A DNA stretch of 64,000 bases from Bryobacterales bacterium (GTDB lineage Bacteria > Acidobacteriota > Terriglobia > Bryobacterales > Bryobacteraceae). How positions within the stretch are numbered: position 1 is the first letter of the stretch; the number at the start of each line of letters is the position of its first letter. The stretch is taken from contig JAEUQE010000003.1 of assembly GCA_016789785.1 (NCBI GenBank), positions 1 to 64,000 of the forward strand, written 5' to 3'. Below the pieces are notes generated by a model. That model made no database searches and had not been told where the DNA came from. It worked only from the letters and a program-made list of their open reading frames with translations. Shown piece after piece: positions 18,331-27,234 of the stretch. Both the position numbers and the translations under genes were made by a program.

Positions 18331-19509
18331 ATGCATCGCAGAGCTTTTCTTGCCTCCACTGCCGCGTTTGCCGCGCAGACCACGTCGAAACCGAAAGTCA
18401 ATATCGGAATCGTAGGCGGCCGGTTCGGCGCTACCTTCCAATGGCATCTCGACCCGGGCTGCACCGTCGGCGCGGTCTGCGACATCGCGCCGGACCGTCT
18501 CCAGCGTCTCTCGGAAGTCTACCGCTGCGGCAACACCTACAAAGACTTCCGCGAGATGTTGAAGCATCCCGGCCTGAATGCCGTCGGTGTCTTCACGCCG
18601 GCGCCGCTCCACGCATGGATGGCGATCACCGCGATGAAAGCAGGTAAGCATGTCATCAGCGCGGTACCCGCCGGGCTTACCGAGGACGAACTTGCCGAAA
18701 TCCTCGATACCGTGAAGTCCACCGGCATGAAGTACATGATGGCCGAGACCAGCTACTATCGCTCCGAAGTGATTACCTGCCGCGAGTGGGCGAAAGCCGG
18801 TCGCTTCGGCACGATCTTCTATTCCGAGGCGGAGTATCACCACGAGGGGCTGCTCGATCTGATGTTCGATGAGCGCAAGTTGCCCACCTGGCGCCATGGC
18901 TTTCCACCGATGCTCTATCCCACGCACTGCACGGGCATCGTGATTCCCGTCACTGGCGAGCGCCTGGTGGAAGTCACCGCGCATGGCTGGGGCGACGGTC
19001 ACGAAATCCTTAAGACGAATGCCTACAAGAACCCTTTCTGGAACACGACGGGCCTGTTCCGGACCGCAAAGGGGCATTCGTCGCGCATCTCCGTGTTCTG
19101 GCATGTCGCCGCGGGAGGCACGGAGCGCGGCCTGTTCTATGGCGATCGCATGAGCTACATCATGGAGCGGCCCGAGGGCTCACCAAACACCGTGTTCCGC
19201 ATCGCGAAGAACGGCGAGACTGTCATCGACTCGAATGGCTATCCCGAAGGCAAAGTGGAGCGGCCCGCGCACAAGGAGCCGGATCATCTCGCGAAACTGC
19301 CCGAGCCGATGCGCGTGAAGACAGGCCACGGCAACTCCCACACATTCCTCACCCACGAATTCGTCAGTGCGATTCAGGAGGACCGTCATCCCGCCGTGAA
19401 TATCTGGGAGGCGATCGCCTACACACTGCCCGGAATCGTCGCGCACCAATCGGCGCTGAAAGGCGGGCAGACGATGAAGATTCGCGACTACGGCTCAGCA
19501 CCGGCATAG
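18331..19509 (+). CDS. Gfo/Idh/MocA-family oxidoreductase, exported
   Basis: 392 residues. ATG at 18331 gives an N-terminal export signal with paired arginines (MHRRAFLASTAAFAAQ); an upstream in-frame GTG at 18322 is less likely. A Rossmann start (VNIGIVGGRFGA) and the strand GKHVISAVPAG, where the family has its E-K-P motif, indicate the Gfo/Idh/MocA fold. In this copy the canonical EKP is replaced by SAVPAG, which may affect catalysis. Exported members are common in acidobacteria and act on sugars or cyclitols. Substrate unknown. TACACT 9 bases before the ATG may be the -10 of a leaderless mRNA. Confidence 0.82.
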   Translation: MHRRAFLASTAAFAAQTTSKPKVNIGIVGGRFGATFQWHLDPGCTVGAVCDIAPDRLQRLSEVYRCGNTYKDFREMLKHPGLNAVGVFTPAPLHAWMAITAMKAGKHVISAVPAGLTEDELAEILDTVKSTGMKYMMAETSYYRSEVITCREWAKAGRFGTIFYSEAEYHHEGLLDLMFDERKLPTWRHGFPPMLYPTHCTGIVIPVTGERLVEVTAHGWGDGHEILKTNAYKNPFWNTTGLFRTAKGHSSRISVFWHVAAGGTERGLFYGDRMSYIMERPEGSPNTVFRIAKNGETVIDSNGYPEGKVERPAHKEPDHLAKLPEPMRVKTGHGNSHTFLTHEFVSAIQEDRHPAVNIWEAIAYTLPGIVAHQSALKGGQTMKIRDYGSAPA

Positions 19510-19569
19510 GGTCCAGCCGGCTCCGTTCACTCCCATTTCCCGTCGAACCCGGAAGAGTATGCTGAGATC

Positions 19570-21678
19570 ATGCGTGTGCTGATCGGACTGTTGGCATGTT
19601 CTCTTCTGGCGGAAGAAGGGAAATGGACGCCGCCGCAGATGCTTGAGTTTGACGCGAAACATCTCGCATCCCTGGGCCTGCGGATCGCTCCCCGCGACCT
19701 TTGGGATCCGGCCAAGGGCAGCGGACTGCTGAGCGCCGCCATCAGCACCTCGGGGTGCTCGGCCGGTTTCGTCTCGGCCACCGGGCTGCTCGCAACCAAC
19801 CATCACTGTATCTTCGGCATCCTCCAGGAGCACTCCACTCCACAGAACGATCTCGCGACCAACGGCTTCCTCGCCCGGACCCGGGAAGCCGAACTCCCCG
19901 GCAAGACGATGCGCATCACCGTGCCAAAGGCCTTCCGTGATGTGACCGCCGAGATCGAAGCGGCTGCGGCCAAGGCGCCCAACGACCTTGTCCGGTACGA
20001 GATCATCGAACGGAAACGGAAAGAGATTACCGCCGCCTGCGAGTCGAAGCCCGCACGCCGGTGTCTGGTCGCCACTTACGACGGCGGTGTTCAGTATCTG
20101 CTGCAAGAGATGATCGAGATCCGCGACGTTCGCCTGGCCTACGCGCCCGCACGCTCGATTGGCGAGTATGGTGGCGAAGTCGACAATTGGATGTGGCCGC
20201 GCCACACCGGCGACTTCGGCATCGCACGCGCGTATGTCTCCCCCAACGGCGAGCCCGCGTTCCATAGCAAGGACAACGTTCCCTACCGTCCCGAAAAGTT
20301 CTTTCCCATCTCTCAGCGGCCGCTCAAAGAGGGCGACTTTGTGATGGTGCTCGGCTATCCCGGCGTCACTTATCGCAGCCTGCTCGCCGAAGAAATGCGC
20401 GAGCGCCGCGATCGCTACTATACACGCCGCGTCGATCTCTTCGGCGAGTGGATCCAAATCTTCGAAGATGTCTCCCGGCGCAGTGCCGAAGGGCGCATCG
20501 CCGTCGCCGCCGACCTGAAGAGCATGCTCAACCGCTTCAAGAATGCACAGGGGCAGATAGAAGGCTTCCGCCGGGGAAACCTGCTGGAAAGGCAGCAGGA
20601 GGCTGAAGAGGCCGTCGCCACCTGGGCTGCCGCCCGACCCGAATGGAGAGATGCCGCCGGCGCCCGCAAGGAACTGCTTCGTCACTTTGAGGAACGCCTC
20701 ACCACATGGGAGCGCGACTTCCTGCTCGACAATATCCAGTACGGCTCCAAAGCGCTCTACTTCGCGGTCACGCTGGCCCGCCTTTCCCGCGAACGCCAGA
20801 AGCCTGACCTCGAACGCGACGAAGACTACATGGATCGCAATCTCTCGCGCCTTCGCGCGAATCTCGAGCGCGCGCAGAAAAGCTACTTCCCCGAGGCCGA
20901 CCAGCGAATGCTCGAAGCGTTTCTCAGCCGTGTCCACAAGCTACCCTCGAGCCAGCGCATCACCGCTTTGGATGGCATTGCTAACTCGGACCTCCCGCGC
21001 CTGTATGCGTCGTCCAAGGTGCTCAATGTGGCCGACCGTCTTGCGATGTTTCACGAAACCGAGGCGCAGTTGAAGAGCCACAAGGACCCGCTTCTCGACA
21101 TCGGCTTCGCGCTCGACGACCAGATGGCGCGGGTGCGCGAGACGGACAATCGATGGCAAGGCACGGTGTCTCGTCTGCGTCCGAAGTGGCGCCGAGCCGT
21201 TGCGGCGCATGCGGGCAAACCGGTCGCGCCTGATGCGAACCGCACGCTCCGTGTCAGCTTTGCGCACGTGAAAGGCTACACGCCACGCGACGGCATGCGA
21301 TTCGTGCCCTTCACCACCTTGTCCGGCATTCTGCAAAAGAATACCGGCCAGGATCCTTTTGACGCCCCGAAGCCCGTCCTCGAAGCCGCATCGGCGAAGC
21401 GCTATGGGAAGTATCGGGACGCCGTGCTCCATGATGTGCCCGTGAACTTCCTTGCCACTGGCGACACCACGGGTGGCAACAGCGGAAGTCCAGTCATCAA
21501 CGGATTCGGCGAACTTGCCGGGCTCAACTTCGATCGTGTCTGGGAGAATGTCGCCAACGATTTCGGTTACAACCCCGCCCTCGCACGCAATGTCAGTGCC
21601 GATGTCCGCTACCTGTTGTGGACCCTTTCGGAGATCGAGAAGGCGGACGAGTTGCTTCGCGAGTTAGGCATTCGCTAG
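19570..21678 (+). CDS. S46-family dipeptidyl-peptidase, DPP11-like
   Basis: 702 residues with a short N-terminal signal (MRVLIGLLACSLLA). S46 peptidases are periplasmic serine exopeptidases that release dipeptides from oligopeptides. Triad regions are TNHHC (His78/79), VDNWMWPRHTGDF (Asp) and TGGNSGSPVING (Ser638). Arg656 sits exactly 18 residues after the catalytic Ser, the position that in characterised enzymes is Arg in Asp/Glu-specific DPP11 and Gly in DPP7, so an acidic-P1 preference is predicted. The downstream GH-like gene starts 9 bases after the stop. TATGCT ends 6 bases before the ATG with no ribosome-binding site. Confidence 0.92.
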   Translation: MRVLIGLLACSLLAEEGKWTPPQMLEFDAKHLASLGLRIAPRDLWDPAKGSGLLSAAISTSGCSAGFVSATGLLATNHHCIFGILQEHSTPQNDLATNGFLARTREAELPGKTMRITVPKAFRDVTAEIEAAAAKAPNDLVRYEIIERKRKEITAACESKPARRCLVATYDGGVQYLLQEMIEIRDVRLAYAPARSIGEYGGEVDNWMWPRHTGDFGIARAYVSPNGEPAFHSKDNVPYRPEKFFPISQRPLKEGDFVMVLGYPGVTYRSLLAEEMRERRDRYYTRRVDLFGEWIQIFEDVSRRSAEGRIAVAADLKSMLNRFKNAQGQIEGFRRGNLLERQQEAEEAVATWAAARPEWRDAAGARKELLRHFEERLTTWERDFLLDNIQYGSKALYFAVTLARLSRERQKPDLERDEDYMDRNLSRLRANLERAQKSYFPEADQRMLEAFLSRVHKLPSSQRITALDGIANSDLPRLYASSKVLNVADRLAMFHETEAQLKSHKDPLLDIGFALDDQMARVRETDNRWQGTVSRLRPKWRRAVAAHAGKPVAPDANRTLRVSFAHVKGYTPRDGMRFVPFTTLSGILQKNTGQDPFDAPKPVLEAASAKRYGKYRDAVLHDVPVNFLATGDTTGGNSGSPVINGFGELAGLNFDRVWENVANDFGYNPALARNVSADVRYLLWTLSEIEKADELLRELGIR

Positions 21679-21687
21679 GAAAACAAT

Positions 21688-23913
21688 ATGTTCCGTGCAC
21701 TCTTCTTACTCTTACTTGCGTCCGTCTTGCAGGCGCAGGAGTCCGGACGCTGGCCGTTCCAACCCGTCAAAGATGAATTCAAGCCCGACGCCCTGCTCGA
21801 CCTTCGCTATCTCAACGAAAAGGAAGCCGGCGAGTCAGGCTTCATCACCGTTGACGATCAGGGCGACTTCCGCCTCGGCGATGGCAAACCAGTGCGCTTC
21901 TGGGCGGTCAACACTTCAGTGCAACGCGACAAGCCCTTCGTCGCGCGCCCGCGCTGGAGCCCCGCCGAGCCCGACCTCGCACGCCACGCGCGGTTCCTCG
22001 CCAAACGCGGCGTGAACATGGTCCGTTTGCACGCCCACATCAACCCGGATGTGACCGCGAACAAGGAAGCGAAGCCGTCGGACATCAATGCAAAGGAACG
22101 CGACTGGATCTGGCGCACGGTCGCCGCGATGAAGAAAGAAGGTATCTACACCACCATCTCTCCCTACTGGCCGAACACCATGCAACTCAATGCCGCATGG
22201 GATGTGCCGGGGGGCGCCACGCAGTCCGTGCACGGCCTGATCTTCTTCGATGAGTGGCTACAGGAAAACTACCGTGCCTGGATGCGTGCTCTGCTCGCGG
22301 AAACCAATCCATATACTGGAATTTCACTCGCCGCCGACCCCGCCGTTGCCATCATCCAGATTCAAAACGAGGACAGTCTGCTGTTCTGGACGGTGAACAA
22401 TCTGCGCGGGCCGAAGCGCGTCGACTTCACAAAGAAGTACTTCATTTGGGTGGTTGGGAAGTACGGCTCCGCCGAAGCCGCGCAGCAGGCATGGAGCAAC
22501 AACCGCGTGGACGGCGACGCTCCCGCCAACGGTATCTTCGAGTTCCACAACCTCTGGGAGATGACGCAGAATCGCACCGGCGGCTTCAAGAAGCGCCTTG
22601 ACGACCAGCTTCAATTCTGGTCGGAGACCATGTTCAACTTCCATCGCGGCACGGCGAAGTTCCTGCGTGAGGAACTCGGATGCAAGCAACTCATCAACGC
22701 AACGAATTGGAAATCGGGCGACGTGGTGCGCCTCAACGATGCCGAACGCTGGACCTACACGGCCAACGAAGTGATCGCGGTGAACCGCTACTTCTCCGGC
22801 GTGCACAACGGCCCGAATCGCGGGTGGGCGATCATCAACAACGATGAGTTCACCAGCCCATCCGTGCTGCTCGACCCGCGCGACTTCCCACTCAACCTGA
22901 AGCAGGTTCGCGGCTACCCGATGATGGTCACTGAGAGCACATGGGTAATGCCGATGGCCTATTCCGCCGAATCGCCGTTCCTCATCGCCGCCTATCAGTC
23001 ACTCACCGGCATCGACGCGTTCTACTGGTTTGCGACAAGCGACGAGGAATGGTCACCACCTCAGTCCGCCAACGGTTTCCTGCCATCGCAACAGAAGTGG
23101 ATGTTCGCCAATCCCGACATGTTCGGCGGATTCCCCGCGGCCGCGCTGATGTATCGCACCGGAATGATCGCACGAGGCGAGCCCGTCGTCTCAGAGCAAC
23201 GCAGTCTCACCGATTTGTGGGAGCGCCGCACCCCGATCCTCGCCGAGTCGCCGACGTATGATCCAAATCGCGACGCGGGCGACATCGCGCCGGCATCGAG
23301 CATCAAGACCGGTGTCGATCCGAAGGCGTTTCTTGCAGGGCCCGTCGAGGTTGCCTACGGTATGGATCCCGCGGGTTCGCGCATCGCCGACTTCGGCCCG
23401 ATGTTTACGGAGTCCGCCGTGAAGTCGGTCACAGGACAATTGGAATGGAACACGGAGAAAGGCTTCTGCCGCCTCGATTCACCGAAGGCTCAGGGCATCG
23501 CGGCGTTCTTCAAGAACGCGCCGGAACACTACTTGAGCGATGTCGGGATCAAGTCGGGGAATGACTACGGCACAGTCCTGGTGGTCGCGATGGATGACCG
23601 GCCACTGCGGGAATCGGCACGCGTTCTGGTCCAGGCCGGCACACAATCCAGGCCCACCGGCTGGCGCGAGGAGCCGAAGGAAATCACGGTCAGCGGTCAA
23701 ACGGTCCAAGGGTTCCGCGTTGCGGATTTCGGACGCGCGCCGTGGTCGATCGTGGAAGCGAATCTCGAAGTGACGCTCACCAACCCCACTCTCAGTAAGG
23801 CCACCGTGCTCGATATGAATGGCTACGCGCGAGGCACAGCGGAATTGAAGCGCGATGGAGATCAGGTGATTCTGCGCTTTCCGAAGGACGCACTCTACGT
23901 GGTGCTCGAATAG
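21688..23913 (+). CDS. Secreted glycoside-hydrolase-like (GH5-type barrel) protein
   Basis: 741 residues with a signal peptide (FRALFLLLLASVLQAQ). The sequence VRFWAVNTSVQ, then a KRGVNMVRLHAHINP strand-helix and IIQIQNEDSLLFW follow the pattern of clan GH-A barrels, with the Glu of QNED as likely acid/base and a candidate nucleophile in MMVTESTWVMP. The region past about residue 560 is beta-rich and may bind carbohydrate. Large proteins of this architecture are frequent in acidobacteria but uncharacterised. ATG lies 9 bases after the S46 peptidase stop, so the two are probably co-transcribed. Confidence 0.72.
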   Translation: MFRALFLLLLASVLQAQESGRWPFQPVKDEFKPDALLDLRYLNEKEAGESGFITVDDQGDFRLGDGKPVRFWAVNTSVQRDKPFVARPRWSPAEPDLARHARFLAKRGVNMVRLHAHINPDVTANKEAKPSDINAKERDWIWRTVAAMKKEGIYTTISPYWPNTMQLNAAWDVPGGATQSVHGLIFFDEWLQENYRAWMRALLAETNPYTGISLAADPAVAIIQIQNEDSLLFWTVNNLRGPKRVDFTKKYFIWVVGKYGSAEAAQQAWSNNRVDGDAPANGIFEFHNLWEMTQNRTGGFKKRLDDQLQFWSETMFNFHRGTAKFLREELGCKQLINATNWKSGDVVRLNDAERWTYTANEVIAVNRYFSGVHNGPNRGWAIINNDEFTSPSVLLDPRDFPLNLKQVRGYPMMVTESTWVMPMAYSAESPFLIAAYQSLTGIDAFYWFATSDEEWSPPQSANGFLPSQQKWMFANPDMFGGFPAAALMYRTGMIARGEPVVSEQRSLTDLWERRTPILAESPTYDPNRDAGDIAPASSIKTGVDPKAFLAGPVEVAYGMDPAGSRIADFGPMFTESAVKSVTGQLEWNTEKGFCRLDSPKAQGIAAFFKNAPEHYLSDVGIKSGNDYGTVLVVAMDDRPLRESARVLVQAGTQSRPTGWREEPKEITVSGQTVQGFRVADFGRAPWSIVEANLEVTLTNPTLSKATVLDMNGYARGTAELKRDGDQVILRFPKDALYVVLE

Positions 23914-24804
23914 ATGCGTCCACTGAAGACACTGGATCGAGTTCTCTCGAAAGCGGGAATCGGATCCCGCACGGAGACTCGAAGTTGGATCGGCGCCGGG
24001 CGCGTGCGCGTGAATGGCAAGCTGATTCAGACGCCCGACCACTGGGTGGATTTGGAGCGGGATGAAGTTACTCTCGACGGGAAGCCGGTTCGCAGCGTTC
24101 GAAAGACTTACTTACTGCTTTACAAGCCAAAGGGTTACCTCACCACTTACAAGGATCCCGATGGCAGACCCACGGTTTACGATCTCTTCTCGAATTTGGA
24201 GCAGTACGTGATCCCTGTGGGCCGCCTGGATCTCGATACCAGCGGCCTCCTCCTGCTGACCAACGATACGCAGTTCGCCGAGCGGATCATGAACCCTGAT
24301 TACAAGGTCCCGAAAACGTATCAGGTGAAGGCGGCTGGTGATCTGACGGAGGAAGCGCTCGATCAACTCCGGCGTGGCGTGGAATTGGACGATGGCCCGA
24401 CGAAACCCTCCATCGTCCGCCGGCTGCGCTCAGACAAGGACAAGACGTTTCTCGAACTCACCATCACCGAAGGCCGCAACCGGCAGGTGCGCCGCATGTT
24501 GGAGGCGATTGGCAGCCGCGTCCGTAAGCTCGTGCGGACCTCCATTGGTCCCGTCAGCATTGGCAAGCTGGAGATCGGAAACTCTCGCGAATTGACCCCG
24601 CACGAGGTGGATGCGCTCGCCGGTGAGGGCTGGTTCGCAAACGCTACACGCGCCACAAAGAGTGCGAAGTCTGTGGCTCCTCGGTCACCTGGCCGCGGCG
24701 CCGCAAATACTCCAGGTGCGCGAGCACCTCGAAAACAGCGAAGCGGTGATGGAACGGCGCGAGCGGGCGCGGCCAAACGGCGCTCACCAGGTCGTGCGCG
24801 GTGA
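23914..24804 (+). CDS. RsuA/RluB-type pseudouridine synthase
   Basis: 296 residues, ATG directly after the preceding stop (TAGATG). An N-terminal S4 RNA-binding domain (LDRVLSKAGIGSRTETRSW, GRVRVNGKL) is followed by the catalytic domain with GRLDLDTSGLLLLTND carrying the catalytic Asp, and RNRQVRRMLEAIG. It isomerises uridine in 16S or 23S rRNA (RsuA, RluB, RluE or RluF type). The conserved domain ends near residue 235. The last 55 or so residues are a low-complexity, Ala/Arg/Lys/Pro-rich tail that lies antisense to the end of the next gene over 161 bases. Confidence 0.9.
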   Translation: MRPLKTLDRVLSKAGIGSRTETRSWIGAGRVRVNGKLIQTPDHWVDLERDEVTLDGKPVRSVRKTYLLLYKPKGYLTTYKDPDGRPTVYDLFSNLEQYVIPVGRLDLDTSGLLLLTNDTQFAERIMNPDYKVPKTYQVKAAGDLTEEALDQLRRGVELDDGPTKPSIVRRLRSDKDKTFLELTITEGRNRQVRRMLEAIGSRVRKLVRTSIGPVSIGKLEIGNSRELTPHEVDALAGEGWFANATRATKSAKSVAPRSPGRGAANTPGARAPRKQRSGDGTARAGAAKRRSPGRAR

Positions 24805-25609
24805 GCGCACCTCCATGCAGAGACCCCAGGATGATGTCGCATCGCTCCTGATGGTGCGCCTTCGTTTCCACCACCCATTGCTGATGCCCCTGATGGGGTT
24901 CGCCATGGCCGGGCAGTAACTGATCCAGTTCGAGCGGCGCCACTCGATCCAGCGACGAGAGAAACTCGCCCAACGCGTCCCGCTGCGGGAGCCAACTGAT
25001 GTTCGGCGTGATGTTCTGGAGCACGTGGTCGCCGCTGAACAACGTCCGATGCCGCTTCGAATGAAGGCACAGGTGTCCCGGCGAATGCCCCGGTGTGTAG
25101 ATCAACTCGAGCGGTCCCACCGCGGTTTGTAACTGCTCACCGCCTTCCAGCACACGATCCGGCGCGAGATCCGGAAAGTTCGGCTTCATGCGGAGGAATG
25201 CGTTCTCGATGCGTTCGATCAAGGGCTCGGGCACGCCGGCCCATCGCAATGCGTCGTCCAGCCAGCCAGGCTTGTGCGCGGGCGTTCGCGCGATCCGCTG
25301 CAACTGCTCCATCTCGTAGCGGTGCATGCTGACGCGCGCGCCGGTCAACGCCAACAGGCGCAATGCCTGCCCCACATGATCGGGATGTGTGTGGGTGAGA
25401 AAGATCTCGCGAATCTGAGCCCATTCCACGCCAATGGACTGCAACTGCGTTTCGAGCGAATGATACGACTCCTGCGTGCCCAAACCGCAGTCCACCAACA
25501 TGAACCCTTCGTTCAAAGGGATCAGATAGGTGTTCACCGACGAGAGCTCGAACGGAAGCGGCAGCGTGATCTGATAGGCGCCGGGAAGGACTTCACGCGG
25601 CGTCAGCAT
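24644..25609 (-). CDS. Metallo-beta-lactamase-fold hydrolase
   Basis: 321 residues. The zinc motif THTHPDH, a later Asp in LFSGDHVLQN and His in LLPGHGEPH give the complete MBL-fold ligand set of glyoxalase II-like hydrolases. The C-terminal 60 residues (ALTAHDLVSAVWPR, VFEVLAHLEYLRRRGQV) form the small winged-helix domain found at the end of many such proteins. The start overlaps the lipA stop by 7 bases, so it is translated from the lipA message. Converges with the pseudouridine synthase and overlaps its 3' end by 161 bases. Substrate unknown, possibly a thioester. Confidence 0.85.
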   Translation of the reverse strand: MLTPREVLPGAYQITLPLPFELSSVNTYLIPLNEGFMLVDCGLGTQESYHSLETQLQSIGVEWAQIREIFLTHTHPDHVGQALRLLALTGARVSMHRYEMEQLQRIARTPAHKPGWLDDALRWAGVPEPLIERIENAFLRMKPNFPDLAPDRVLEGGEQLQTAVGPLELIYTPGHSPGHLCLHSKRHRTLFSGDHVLQNITPNISWLPQRDALGEFLSSLDRVAPLELDQLLPGHGEPHQGHQQWVVETKAHHQERCDIILGSLHGGALTAHDLVSAVWPRPLAPFHHRFAVFEVLAHLEYLRRRGQVTEEPQTSHSLWRV

Positions 25610-26505
25610 GCCGCCGGCGCCACCTTGGCGGCTTCATGGCTGTGGTCGGCATGATAGGAACTGCGCACCAGCGGACCGGCCTCGACGTGCGGAATTCCCA
25701 TGGCCTCGCCGATGCGTTTCAACTCGGCGAACTCATCGGGATGCACGTAGCGCATCAAGGGCAGATGTTTCGGAGTCGGACGCAGATACTGCCCTAAAGT
25801 CACGATGTCCACCTGATGCGCGTGCAGGTCGCGCATCACGGCCACCACTTCCTCCACCGTCTCCCCGAGCCCCATCATCAACCCGGACTTCGTCGGAATC
25901 CCGGGCTTGCACTTCTTGGCATGCGCCAACATCTCCAGCGAGCGCTGGTAACGCGCACCCATGCGCACCTGCCGGTACAGCCGCGGTACGGTCTCGGTGT
26001 TGTGATTCAGCACGTCCGGCTCGGCATCCATCACGATTTCGAGCGCCCAGTGCACGCCCTGAAAATCGGGCACCAGCACCTCCACCTTGCAGCCCGGCAC
26101 ACGCTCACGAATCGCGCGGATGGTCATCGCGAAAAGCAGCGCGCCCCCGTCTTTGCGATCGTCGCGATTCACGCTCGTGATCACGGCATAGCGCAGCCCA
26201 AGCGTGGCGACCGCCTCCGCGACACGGCGGGGCTCATCGAAGTCCACTTCCAGCGGCGCACCCTTCTGCACCGCGCAAAAACCGCAGCGCCGCGTGCAGA
26301 CGTTTCCGAGAATCATGAAGGTGGCAGTGCGGTGATTCCAACATTCGCCCACGTTCGGACACGCCGCGCTCTCGCAGACGGTGTGCAATTCGAGCCGCTC
26401 CACCAGCGACTTCAGCTCGCGATAGTTCTCGCCCACGGGAGCGGGCGCGCGCAGCCATTCCGGCCGTTTCTTCGGCGAACCAATTTGGACCAGCACTGAT
26501 TCCAT
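25603..26505 (-). CDS. lipA: Lipoyl synthase
   Basis: 300 residues; inserts two sulfurs into protein-bound octanoyl groups to make the lipoyl cofactor. Both Fe-S clusters are visible: the auxiliary cluster CESAACPNVGEC (Cys44, 49, 55) and the radical-SAM CTRRCGFC (Cys70, 74, 77), with the C-terminal SSYHA motif that ligates the auxiliary cluster. ATG at 26505 is chosen over an open upstream extension of 16 residues that lacks homology. Downstream it overlaps the MBL hydrolase by 7 bases; lipB is not in the window. Confidence 0.95.
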   Translation of the reverse strand: MESVLVQIGSPKKRPEWLRAPAPVGENYRELKSLVERLELHTVCESAACPNVGECWNHRTATFMILGNVCTRRCGFCAVQKGAPLEVDFDEPRRVAEAVATLGLRYAVITSVNRDDRKDGGALLFAMTIRAIRERVPGCKVEVLVPDFQGVHWALEIVMDAEPDVLNHNTETVPRLYRQVRMGARYQRSLEMLAHAKKCKPGIPTKSGLMMGLGETVEEVVAVMRDLHAHQVDIVTLGQYLRPTPKHLPLMRYVHPDEFAELKRIGEAMGIPHVEAGPLVRSSYHADHSHEAAKVAPAAC

Positions 26506-26549
26506 TCTAGAGATTTGGATGATTCGAACCGCGCCGAGGCTGCAAGGCG

Positions 26550-27197
26550 TCAACGTTTCTCGAAAATCGCGATGTACTGCGTGCCGGGAAGATGCTCCGC
26601 CTTGGAGACCAGCTTCCAGCCGAATCCTTCTACTTCCTTAATCACATCGTCACGATCCAGGCGAATGTGCGCCGGATCGCGGAACCCGCTTTTGTAGAAG
26701 TCGACGATCACGAAGCGCCCACCCGGCTTCAGCGACCGCGCAATGGATCCCAACATCTTCTCCGGATAGTCGAAGTGGTGATAGGCATCCAGCGTGAACG
26801 CGACATCCACCGCGTTTTCCGGCAACTTCGGGTCCAGATCGGTGCCCTGCACAAACTCGACATTCGTCAACGATTGCTTCGACACCGCCGTGCGGGCCTG
26901 TTCCAGGAAATCGGGAAAGATGTCCTCCGCGATCACCTTGCCGCTCGCGCCCACCGCCTTGCTGAAATAGGGCAGCATATAGCCGACACCCGTGCCAAGA
27001 TCGGCCACCGTCATGCCCGGCTTCAAGTGCAAGGCGTCCACCAGTTCCTGCGGCTTCTGGCGGCCGTCGCGGTCACTCGCCGCCAGCGTCTGCGCCACCC
27101 GCGACCGGCCTTCCTTCGTCTTGTAGCCGTTATTGGCACTTCCGGCGACCTGCCCATAGGCTCCGGCAACAGATAGCAACAGTACGAGTAGTCTCAT
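26550..27197 (-). CDS. Exported SAM-dependent methyltransferase-like protein
   Basis: 215 residues from the ATG at 27197, with GGAG 6-8 bases upstream; upstream in-frame sequence is Arg-rich and not coding. It has a clear signal peptide (RLLVLLLSVAGAYGQ) before a class I methyltransferase fold: motif I VADLGTGVGYMLPYF, then ISEDIFPDF-like acidic strand, FTLDAYHHFDYPEKM and LKPGGRFVIVDFY. A methyltransferase with an export signal is odd, because SAM is cytosolic; similar exported proteins are nevertheless common in this type of genome. Acceptor unknown. Downstream of hom on the same strand, 37 bases away. Confidence 0.85.
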   Translation of the reverse strand: MRLLVLLLSVAGAYGQVAGSANNGYKTKEGRSRVAQTLAASDRDGRQKPQELVDALHLKPGMTVADLGTGVGYMLPYFSKAVGASGKVIAEDIFPDFLEQARTAVSKQSLTNVEFVQGTDLDPKLPENAVDVAFTLDAYHHFDYPEKMLGSIARSLKPGGRFVIVDFYKSGFRDPAHIRLDRDDVIKEVEGFGWKLVSKAEHLPGTQYIAIFEKR

Positions 27198-27234
27198 CAG
27201 GCACTCCAGATTTCTTCGCAGCGATCTTTCCAGC

